NCBI RefSeq assembly: GCF_001625195.1 | Contig: NC_054390.1 | Coordinates: 1 to 64,000 of the forward strand | Reading direction: 5' to 3' | Length of the DNA stretch: 64,000 nt | From: Drechmeria coniospora | Taxonomy: Eukaryota > Ascomycota > Sordariomycetes > Hypocreales > Ophiocordycipitaceae | In this document: positions 1-9,258 of the stretch, in pieces | Layout of the letters: each line of letters begins with the position of its first letter | Numbering within the stretch: position 1 is the stretch's first letter | The notes under the pieces: generated by a model | What the model was told of the DNA's origin: nothing | Database searches by the model: none | What the model saw: only the letters and a program-made list of their open reading frames with translations | Translations under genes and position numbers: made by a program

Positions 1-2892
1 AACGCCTAATGCTGAGGTAGCAACAATTGTAGTTGCTGCAGCAATAGTAGCAGCCGTAGCCGTACCAGTAGTCGTACCAGTAGTCGTACCAGTAGTCGTA
101 CCAGTAGTCGTACCAGCAGTCGTACCAGTAGTCGTACCAGTAGTCGTACCAGTAGTCGCACCAGCAGTCGTACCAGTAGTCGTACCTGGGTATAGCCAAC
201 GCTCGATTATAGCAGCCTTTTCGTCTACTGTACCCGAATCCCCTGTAAACTCTTGGCACCCTAATAATCCGGCTACCTCGGAGACCTGGTCCTTTGTCTG
301 GCAGTATACAATAATCCGGTCGCGACTGCTATTAAAGAATTCCTCCGTACAGCAGTACTGTATTAGATTAGCCGCCCAGGACTGTAGGGAACCCCGTTTG
401 TTTTGGCGTAAAACGATATACTGTATATTTGGCCGGTCTGTTGATGCCCGGATAACCCGTGGTTGCACAAGCTTATTGTGCTGAATAAATGTCTGAAGGA
501 AACATGGCGGTAGGGTTGCCGTTAACCAGACTGTTTGTGTTGCAATATTCCGTACAAACCAGCCAAGCTGGACCATCGATCTTCTGTAGTTACTAGCCGT
601 AATTGTTAAGTGACATTCGTCAATAACAATCCGGTCTAGCTGCTGACGGGTTTCCAGCCGGCTAACGTATTCCAGGAAGCCCTCTGTTGTAGCAGCCTCG
701 GCAGAAATAAGTACAAGAGGCGCTGTCTTTGTTGTCCCTTGTAGCCAGATAACGTACCGGAGGCCAATAGTATTAAGGTAGGTACATATATCGTTTCGTA
801 GTGCCACTGTAGGTAAAATAAGGACTGTTGTTCCAGCTCCATCTAGGGAAGCAGCAACAGTAACAATAAGTGTTTTCCCACATCCTGTACCAAGTACAAC
901 TATAGCCTGCTCGGCTGCTCGTGGACCTACTACTGCAAGAAGTCCTTCCCGTTGCCCGGGGCGTAGCTGGAGGGACGGGTCGTTCCGTAGACGACGGGCT
1001 ACCAATAGAATACTAGCCTCGTCGGCTATTGGCCTTGTACGGTACCTAGTCTTCTTGTGCAATAGTTGTAGCCCTGTTGCTTCTGATATAGATTGTGGTC
1101 GCTTCCTTTGCTGCTGTAACTGTAAAAGTCTAAGTTGTTTGTCGATACCAAAAAGGGACTGCCAACTCTGCGACGCACGGTATGCACGGCCAAGTAGTGT
1201 ACTCATAACTAGGGTCGTACTGCCGGCATAAGACTGGTTGAAAGTCCGATAGCTGTGGTTACTAGCCTCGGCCATAACAATTAGGTCGGCTTCGTCTTCT
1301 ACCTCTGCTGCTGTAATATCTTGTAGATCAAAGTTTTCCTGATCCTTGGGACTGAATTTCTCCTTTGTAATAGATGCTGCAGCCTGGCGCCACCAGGCAA
1401 CCTGGAAGGAAGGAATCTCGGCCTGGGTACACGCTTTCTGTAGGCACCGGGAAACAGTAGTATCTCTCCAAACCTGCCCCTTAAGATTAGACCACAAAAA
1501 AGGGGATAGTAATGCATTAGGGCTTTGTTGACGAAGGAATACCTGTCGTAACGGCTGTACAATAGCAAGATAGGTAAGAAGTAGATTGCCTATAGGCTGG
1601 GGTAAAAAGCGGATATTATCCTTTTGTGCACCAGTTTGCTCAAGACTCTTATGGTACCGTACATAGAGCATAACAGTATTTTCCCATAGTAGAATACTTC
1701 GGCGCCGATCCGTATTAGTATACGTTATAGATAGTATCTCAGGGGCCCGTAAGGGAGGACATGGTGAGATATGCATAAGAACAAGCATCCGTTGAAGGAA
1801 TAGCTGTACTTGTGCCTCATAATTTGCAATAGCACGGGGACAAATTGAACTTCCGGAACCACTAGGGTTATCTTGTATAAATGCCCGTCGTTGGGATGGG
1901 TTCTGGAAGATATACTGCAGTAGGACCTGCTCAGTACCGCTCAGTACCTCGGCGTTCCGATTATCGGTACGCCAGTCACTCCCATAGTCCTCAACGTCAA
2001 GGTCGTCATATAGCTTCCACGACTCAATAGGTACTATATCCCTCGATCCAAGTAGTAGGTCGTTGTATAGTATTGTATATGCCTGTTGGTATTCTGAGAC
2101 GATAAGTTGGGAGACTTGGTCGAGACTTAGCCTTATGCCTTGGTAGTCAAAGGCCTGGCCGTTAAGTAGCCAGCGGGCCTGGCTGCGTGAAAAAGCCGAT
2201 GTGCGTATAGCAAAGAGGTATACCCGCCATTGAAGCATATAACCAATAGGGGTCTCGGCTGCCGCATGGATCATACGTCGACAGAGCTTTTGCAGTAGGG
2301 CTGGGATCCCATTTTCGTTATCCTGCTTCTGAAAGCAAACAAAATTAAAGACAAGTAGTTGTGCACACCAGATAAGGGCAGAAAGGTTACTATTATAGTT
2401 ACCTGGATCTGCCCAAATTGATACCCTTGTATCCCCTAGGCCGTCCCTAGTTAATCCATTCTTTTGGATTGATATCCGGCTAAGCATAGCACAGAAACTT
2501 AGGAGTGGGGATGCAAAGGGTACGCTTCCGATTTCCTGATAGATTAATGCAATATATAGCCTTCGTATAGCCTTCTTAACTATAGTATTGTCTTTACCGT
2601 TGCTATTACTGTTGCCGTTGCCGTTGCTGTTGCCGTTACCGTTGCTGTTGCCGTTGCTGTTGCCGTTGCTGTTGCCGTTGCTATTGCTGTTGCCGTTACC
2701 GTTGCTGTTACCGTTGCTGTTGCCGTTGCTGTTGCTGTTGCTATTGCCGTTACCGTTGCTGTTGCCGTTGCTGTTGCCGTTGCTGTTGCCGTTGCTGTTG
2801 CTGTTGCCGTTACCGTTGCTGTTGCCGTTGCCGTTGCTGCTGCCGTTACTGTTACCGTTGCTGTTGCTGTTGCCGTTACCGTTGCTGTTGCC

Positions 2893-2938
<46 letters not shown>

Positions 2939-4050
2939 TCCTGTTGATCGTATATAGCTGTAATAACATCCAATATTGCTTCCTGCTGGGCTTGCGTTGG
3001 CTGGATTATATCCTTTGGCAATACCTGGCCACCCTCTTCCTGGCTGCCTACCCTTGTAAAGTGGCCGTCCTCGCTATACACAACGCGAAAGTAGTAGACA
3101 AGTAGCTGCTTCATCCTCCGGAAGTAGGTCGATAACGTAGACTGGTTCTTAAAGCTACGGAACGCAATAGTATTGCCCCGGGCGGCCGGCTGGCCGGCTG
3201 TAAAGTTACTGAGGATAGTGGCCCGTTGCTGTGTAATCTTCTGACCCAGGCCCCGGTAGCTACAGACAGAATAAGCATCGCGAAGTACCTCTTCTGCTGC
3301 TTCCAAAATCTGTAGCAGTAGCCAGTCTTCTTCGTTATCACTACTACTGTTATATTTCTTCTTCCCAGGTAGTGTATACGACGATTGGATCTCTGAATCC
3401 TGTAGCCCCCGTAGGTGGTCGGGGAAACCCGTCATAACAAGCCACGGCTGCCGCTCCGTTCTAGCCGTCTCGTCGGTATCCGGTACGGTAGCTGCCTTTT
3501 CGTCCAGGTCCCTTGTTGCTTGCTGTATATCCTGCTTTAACGTGGCGAATAGGGCGTCTTCCTCTACCGATAACGATAATGGTACCCCTTGGCGTTCCTG
3601 CTGGTCCTGAACGATAAAGTAGTCAATCCTACCCTTTGCCGTAAAGTAGGTCTGTAGGCAGCAGGCCCGCCATAGGGGGTTACCTTCTGTGTGTTGTGCT
3701 CGTGTCTTGCCGTGCCTTGGTAGGTGGTCGTGCATTGCAGCCAGCCGCCTTGTACAGAAGTCGCAGTTATCCCCGTTATTGCAGAGGTATCCAGGGAATG
3801 TAGCTAGGCCCTCAATAGGTACGCAGGTTATAGTCCGGCTTGGCCTATTATCTCGAAGTTCCTTTTCAGATCGGCATTTATAGCTTAAAAGGGAAGTAAC
3901 CGTCGACTTTAGGTCTTGGCCGAGGAGTCGGTGCGGTTCTGCTCGGAGATGGCTTCTTATGGCCGTTTCCTTTGGCCCTATGCAGGTCCTGCATAGCTGG
4001 CATACGACGACTTGATGGCTTGCATCGTAAGAGAAGGTACCAAACCCCAT
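1..4050 (-). CDS. Telomere-linked RecQ-type helicase with C2H2 N-terminus (partial, 3' end outside window)
   Basis: Seen: the frame is open without a stop from the in-frame stop at 4141-4143 down to base 1. The first ATG is at 4050, giving at least 1350 codons. Residues 17-40 form a C-x2-C...H-x5-H finger, and a second Cys/His cluster (CDFC, then H-x2-H) follows near residue 100, as in the N-terminal region of fungal subtelomeric helicases. Residues 371-486 are an Asn-Gly/Asn-Ser run encoded by a hexamer array. Walker A GTGCGKT is at about 1054-1060 and the DECH box (IVIDECHL) at about 1142-1149, both RecQ-like. A Thr-Thr-Gly-Thr run lies near residues 1290-1330. Known: such ATP-dependent DNA helicases sit next to fungal telomeres. 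Inference: motifs IV-VI and the C-terminal finger lie beyond the window. There are no RIP stops, so the gene may be functional. The low-complexity insert is unusual. Confidence 0.88.
60..186. repeat. 12-bp minisatellite inside the helicase gene
   Basis: About ten head-to-tail copies of cgtaccagtagt are visible. The unit length is a multiple of three, so on the minus strand it adds a Thr-Thr-Gly-Thr-type run to the helicase without breaking the frame. Expansion or contraction would change only linker length. Confidence 0.85.
2595..2937. repeat. In-frame GTTGCT/GTTGCC/GTTACC hexamer array in helicase
   Basis: About 340 bp of 6-bp units (gttgct, gttgcc, gttacc and single-base variants). Read on the minus strand in the helicase frame this is an Asn-Ser/Asn-Gly run of about 115 residues, between the N-terminal finger region and the helicase core. 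The same units build the non-coding satellite upstream of the gene at 4053-6012. Confidence 0.9.
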
Positions 4051-4052
4051 TA

Positions 4053-5541
4053 TTGCTGTTGCCGTTGCTGTTGCTGTTGCTGTTGCCGTTGTTGTTGCTG
4101 TTGCTGTTGCAGGTGCTGACAGTTGCTGGTACAGTTGCCGTTACTATTGCCGGTACCGTTACTGTTGCTGTTGCAGGTGCCAACAGTTACTGGTACAATT
4201 GCAGGTGCCGTTACTGTTGCTGGTACTGTTGCCGTTGCCGTTACTATTGCCGGTACCGTTGCTGTTGCTGTTGCAGGTGCTGACAGTTACTGGTACAATT
4301 GCAGGTACCGGTACTGTTACTGTTGCTGTTGCAGGTGCTGATAGTTACTGGTACAATTGCAGGTGCCGGTACTGTTACTGTTGCTGTTGCAGGTGCTGAT
4401 AGTTACTGGTACAATTGCAGGTGCCGGTACTGTTACTGTTGCTGTTGCCGTTGCTGTTGCTGTTGCTGTTGCCGTTGCTGTTGCTGTTGCAGGTGCTAAC
4501 AGTTGCTGGTACAATTGCAGGTACCGTTACTGTTGCTGGTACAATTGCAGGTGCCGTTACTGTTGCCGGTACCGTTACTGTTACTGTTGCAGGTGCTGAC
4601 AGTTGCTGGTATAATTACAGGTGCCGGTACTGTTACTGTTGCTGTTGTAGGTGCTGATAGTTACTGGTACAATTGCAGGTGCCGTTACTGTTGCTGGTAC
4701 TGTTGCCGTTGCCGTTGCTTTTGCCGGTACCGTTACTGTTGCTGTTGCCGTTGCCGTTGCTGTTGCCGGTACTGTTGCTGGTACTGTTGCCGTTGCCGTT
4801 GCTGTTGCCGGTACTGTTACTGTTGCCGTTGCTGTTGCTGACAGTTGCTGGTACAATTGCAGGTGCCGTTACTGTTGCTGGTACTGTTGCCGTTGCCGTT
4901 GCTGTTGCCGGTACCGTTACTGTTGCTGTTGCAGGTGCTGACAGTTACTGGTACAATTGCAGGTGCCGGTACTGTTACTGTTGCTGTTGCAGGTGCTGAT
5001 AGATACTGGTACAATTGCAGGTGCCGTTACTGTTGCTGGTACTGTTGCCGTTGCCGTTGCTGTTGCCGGTACCGTTACTGTTGCTGTTGCAGGTGCTGAC
5101 AGTTACTGGTACAATTGCAGGTGCCGGTACTGTTACTGTTGCTGTTGCCGTTGCCGTTGCTGTTGCCGGTACTGTTGCTGGTACTGTTGCCGTTGCCGTT
5201 GCTGTTGCCGGTACTGTTACTGTTGCCGTTGCTGTTGCTGACAGTTGCTGGTACAATTGCAGGTACCGTTACTGTTACTGTTGCTGTTGCAGGTGCTGAT
5301 AGTTACTGGTACAATTGCAGGTGCCGTTACTGTTGCCGGTACTGTTGCCGTTGCTGTTGCTGTTGCCGGTACTGTTGCCGTTGCCGTTGCTGTTGCCGGT
5401 ACTGTTACTGTTGCTGTTGCAGGTGCTGATAGTTGCTGGTACAGTTGCTGTTACCGTTGCTGTTGCTGTTGCTGTTGCAGGTGCTGATAGTTGCTGGTAC
5501 AGTTGCTGTTACCGTTGCTGTTGCTGTTGCTGTTATAGGTA

Positions 5542-5572
<31 letters not shown>

Positions 5573-5901
5573 CGGTGCCGTTACTGTTGCTGGTACAATT
5601 GCAGGTGCCGTTACTGTTGCCGGTACCGTTACTGTTGCTGTTGCAGGTGCTGACAGTTGCTGGTACAATTGCAGGTACCGTTACTGTTACTGTTGCTGTT
5701 GCAGGTGCCGGTACTGTTACTGTTGCTGTTGCAGGTGCTGATAGATACTGGTACAATTGCAGGTGCCGTTACTGTTGCTGTTGCTGTTGCAAGTACTGAT
5801 AGTTGCTGGTACAATTGCAGGTGCCGGTACTGTTACTGTTGCTGTTGCCGTTGCTGTTGCTGTTGCAGGTACTGACAGTTGCTGGTACAATTGCAGGTGC
5901 C

Positions 5902-5954
<53 letters not shown>

Positions 5955-6012
5955 CGTTGCTGTTACTGTTGCTGTTGCCGTTACTGTTGTTGTTGCTGTT
6001 GCTGTTGCTGTT
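4053..6012. repeat. 2-kb trinucleotide-based satellite directly upstream of the helicase ATG
   Basis: Nearly 2 kb of gttgct/gttgcc/gttact units are interrupted at irregular spacing by a longer module (ggtgctgacagttactggta, then caattgcaggtgcc). The block starts 3 bp upstream of the helicase start codon and ends just before the conserved upstream segment. Many short open frames in it (Cys/Tyr-, Val/Ala- or Leu-rich) are by-products of the repeat. Inference: it occupies the 5' UTR or proximal promoter of the helicase. A homologous 72-bp island lies inside an LTR at 18806-18877. Confidence 0.9.
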
Positions 6013-6606
6013 GCTGACCCGATTGCTATTGTTGTTGCTAATTGCTGTTGCTTAGCTACAAGTACCTACTTATACGTTTGCAAGGCAATTGAAACAATCC
6101 AATTGAAATAATCCAACCCAAGTACGTACGGATAGATAATAGAGTACTACTATACTTACTCCAGTCTACTATTGGTCTGGCCCTGCTACCTTGATGGGAT
6201 TTTTTTTTCAAGCCCCGCCCGCAAAGCTACCAATACCAATACACCGCTACTTCCCCCCCCCCCCCCCCACCCCCCACCTACCCAACCATTGTCGTACCGA
6301 AATTCCCCAAATTCCCGACAAGAAAACTTTTACTGTTGGGGATTATTTTGCCGCGCCCTGCGCACCGCTACGGCCGATGCGACGTGATATTCGCCGAACA
6401 ATCTTTTCCGCCCGTACGGTCGTATTTTTCCCGACCCGCGCGGCCGCGTATTGGTGGATCTTTTTGACTGCACCTTTTTGACTCGACGATCCCGACCGCA
6501 AGTACCTTTTCGCGCGCGCGCCCCGCCAATCGGTACCTGCCCCGCTCCGCCCGCGCTAACGCGCCTAGGGTTTCCTTTTTGACTGAAAAAGCCCCGCCAC
6601 ATAACG
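6013..6606 (-). promoter_or_regulatory. Conserved region upstream of helicase (duplicated at about 37.1-37.8 kb)
   Basis: This segment aligns by eye with 37181-37800 in the same orientation. Shared landmarks are attgctgttgcttagctac, the paired caattg motifs, ccaagtacgta, the tactattggtctggcc block, long C-runs, and a GC-rich stretch containing ttttactgttggggattatt and cgcgcgc. No convincing gene is visible. Inference: it is the promoter or 5' leader of the helicase, or the edge of a subtelomeric repeat unit that includes it. Confidence 0.6.
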
Positions 6607-6646
6607 GCTAGGCTAGGCTAGGCTAACCCTAGGTAACCCTAGGGTA
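6607..6646. repeat. Degenerate telomere-like motif
   Basis: A run of ggcta units passes into two TAACCCTA motifs separated by gg (6624-6644). The fungal telomere repeat is TTAGGG/CCCTAA, so this may be a decayed interstitial telomere tract next to a telomere-linked helicase. It is short and could be chance. Confidence 0.35.
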
Positions 6647-6666
6647 TTGCTACTGCTAGTAGCAAC

Positions 6667-7137
6667 TGTTAGAAGTACTACTACTGGTAGATATACTATA
6701 CTATACTAAGAGTATAAGTAAGTATATAGAGCTGACTAATAGTATACAATATACTATTTCTCTAAACTGTTGTTAAAGATACTTGCCTAATTAGGTATAG
6801 TATAGAATGCTCTAGAACATTCTAGAATATTCTAGAATATTCTATACCCTACTTATAGAATAAGCTGGAACTTCTTGGAATAAGTCGGAATGTTGCTTAC
6901 TTTACTTATAGAATAAGCTGGAACTTCCTGGAATAAGTCGGAATGTTACTTACCCTACTTATAGAATAAGCTGGAACAGTCTTTACTGTACTTCTACACC
7001 TATATAAGGCAGTAGCCGTTCCCTTAGAATAGTTTCTCCTTTTTGAAATATAATTGTATTCGTTTATATAATTCGGTACTACTAATTGTGCACTCTTATC
7101 CAGTTACTAACTAGTTCCCCTTATGCTGTTACTAACA
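6667..7137 (+). mobile_element. Probable solo LTR with heat-shock elements and TATA box
   Basis: The segment begins TGTTAG and ends CTAACA, a perfect 6-bp terminal inverted repeat typical of LTRs. Inside are a six-unit heat-shock element (6815-6842), about 58-bp tandem units with gaataagctggaac and ggaataagtcggaatg (6846-6980), and a TATA box at 7001-7007. This is promoter-like architecture in the plus direction. No coding remnant follows and no clear target-site duplication is seen (gcaac versus gcttg), so the boundaries are provisional. Confidence 0.5.
6815..6842 (+). promoter_or_regulatory. Six-unit heat-shock element
   Basis: GAA and TTC triplets alternate with exact 2-bp spacing six times (GAA at 6815, 6825 and 6835; TTC at 6820, 6830 and 6840). 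This is the contiguous nGAAn array bound by trimeric Hsf1. It lies about 160 bp upstream of the TATA box at 7001. Confidence 0.6.
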
Positions 7138-7236
7138 GCTTGATTGATTCCCTAGTCCGTGCGATATACTTCTACTACCCCTCCTCTTGCGCACCCAAAT
7201 TGCAAGAGCTTTTGCTAGTACTTATCTATATATAAG

Positions 7237-7335
7237 CTACCTTAGGACCCGGGTCCTAAGGTAGATCCTATCTACTTTTTCCTTAATCCGTATCCTCTTC
7301 TTTACGGCTTTTACTAGCACCTATCTATATATAAT
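7237..7335. repeat. Left part of palindromic repeat array (inverted orientation)
   Basis: A perfect 28-bp palindrome (half-site CTACCTTAGGACCC, 7237-7264) is followed by a spacer that matches, in reverse complement, the spacers of the array at 14783-15006. A partial spacer precedes it from about 7208. The gypsy element inserted immediately to its right. Confidence 0.85.
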
Positions 7336-7506
7336 TGTTACGGAGTCGCTAGGCGACTGCTCTAGGACTCTTAATGATGTTTATTAAAAGACTTGAAGGA
7401 GGGAAAACTACCTAACAACTAGGGCTTCTAGTTATATGCGTTCCTCCTAGTGGGTCCCTTGGTTCCCTTCGTTCTCCTATATCGGGCTAAGCCCGATACC
7501 ATAATA
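7336..7506 (-). repeat. 3' LTR of gypsy element
   Basis: 171 bp, direct repeat of 14605-14775 with eight transitions between copies. Relative to the minus-strand coding direction this is the 3' LTR. The purine-rich stretch gggtagagcgaaacgg, read on the minus strand just before it, is a candidate polypurine tract. Confidence 0.92.
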
Positions 7507-8146
7507 TACCGTTTCGCTCTACCCGTTCGAAGTAAAGTCTAGCTATAGCCGTAGCTAAACCGCCCTTCCTAAGGCTAGTTTTCCCAATCCGTAGCTCCCC
7601 CGAATTTTTTTTTTTTTTTTTTTTATTTTTTTTTTTTTTTTGGGTATTCGTCGGGTGCTTAGCGTACGCGGTCTCCTCCCCGTATCGTCCCCTATTTAGG
7701 GTTTGCTGGTTACCCGGGGTAACTAATTCTACCCCGTTCCGTCCCCTCCTTGGGTATTTACCGGGTGCTTGCCGGGTGCCTAAGGCGCCTAGCGTTACCC
7801 TGCTTTTCCCCCTTACTACTCCCTCTATATTGCCTTCTCTGTTCCCATTCTGTTGCGCTTTTCGTTCCTCTTTCCTTTAACTATTGTACCTACCTGTTTT
7901 TTAGCTTCTTGCCGTACGATTGTTATTAACTCCTTTGCCGCCTCCTATTGCGCCTGCTCCCCTATTGCTGTTGTTCCTCCCCCGTAAGGTGGGTTACTGC
8001 TTCCTCGTCGGGGCCGTTCCGTATGTCCTTCGGGCCGTTGGCTAACAAGCTGGTAACGATAGGAACTGTTAATCCTACTCTTGCTATTATTACTCCTCCC
8101 TTATAGAGGACTTATTTACCTTTTTGTTGCCGCTGCTGCCGCCATT
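7507..8146. other. Gypsy 3' internal region without recognisable gene
   Basis: It holds a 38-bp T tract with one A (about 7604-7642) and pyrimidine-rich sequence. Inference: this is the upstream region of the plus-strand accessory gene that starts at 8147. No other coding signal is seen. Confidence 0.6.
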
Positions 8147-9253
8147 ATGTCTACCGCCGCAGGTACTCCTCCCCCCCCTCCCGGACGCGGTTCGGGCCCT
8201 CGTAATGGCTACTATACCGATAAGTCGGATCGCTGTTGCGCCCTAGGCGAATACCTAGTGGAGGGTAACTCCTCCGACGAGGAGTTCGCACCTCCGGAGG
8301 AGGTGTACGGAATGTACCTCCCTTGCGTTAATTGCCTTGTTACCAGCGGCCGTAACGACTGCGTACCGGGCTATAGTACTGGCTGCCGTACGTGCGCGCG
8401 TGCGTACGCTAAATGCATCTAGGTACTGCATTTGTTTACTGCGCGCCCTTAACTGTATTGCGCCCTGCGTAACCTTTGTACTTGCGCCTAGCGCAACGTC
8501 TACATCCTGGTCGAGGCCCGCCCTAAGGTCGGGGCCGTACCGGGCGCTTGCGCCGTCCTATCGCTTGAGTTTCTGGCCCTGGGCCGGGTTTGGGCTTGCA
8601 CCCTGGCTTTGGCCGAGATAGAGCCTGCTCCCGTGCGCCCTGCCTATACCCTCGCCCCCGTACCGGGTGTTGTCTCTCCCCCCGCCGCTGCCGACAATAA
8701 CGACGACCCGAACCGCACCCTTATCCTTGCTGCCAACGCCTTAACCCCGACTCAAGCGGGTAGCCGTTCCGGCGCTGTACCGAGTATGCAGCTCGGCGTA
8801 TTTGCCCAGGGTATAGCTCGGGCCCTAACGGGCATCCAGAGTAACGTATGCGGCCTTGCCCGCTGTTAGCAGGCGCAGGAGGGCGTTAGTACTGAGTTAG
8901 TAGCTACTTTAGCCGAGATGCGCTGCAATATTTATAAGTCGTACGAGTCTTACGCTAGCGGTTCCCCCTTAGTACGCCGTCCCGCCCCCTTTACTCCCCG
9001 CATTGCCCGCAATTGCAGCAGGTTACGCTCGTCCCGCATAGCCGATGCAACTCTATCGCGCCGCCCCGTTGCCTCCGCCCCTTATATTACCTAAGTCGCC
9101 CGGCGCCTTCGTTTTATGCCCCCGCCCCCGCCCCCCTCGGTTACGTCCCGCCCCCGCCCGAGTGCCGTAACGGATAGTTTCGAGACCCTCCCCGAGGAGG
9201 ATACCAAGGAGGACGAAAGCAAGAAGGATACAAAAACCAACGAGTCTAAGTAG
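8147..9253 (+). pseudogene. Antisense accessory gene of the gypsy element (Cys-rich, RIP-inactivated)
   Basis: A single plus-strand frame runs about 368 codons from ATG 8147 to the stop at 9251. It is broken only by in-frame TAG/TAA at 8420, 8450, 8867 and 9093 and at one or two other sites, each one C-to-T change from CAG or CAA. The N-terminus is Pro/Gly-rich. Residues about 60-92 have spaced cysteines (CVNC, DC, GC, C, KC) resembling the Cys cluster of uncharacterised fungal proteins. The C-terminal part is Pro-rich, then acidic and Lys-rich. It ends 5 bp from the pol stop, tail to tail. I do not recognise a family or function. Codon-consistent decay over 1.1 kb argues that it was a real gene carried by the element. 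Confidence 0.6.
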
Positions 9254-9258
9254 TACGG

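Noticed and set aside
3972..6111. Many overlapping small frames in the satellite
   Set aside because: Low-complexity translations in all six frames are forced by the hexamer repeat.
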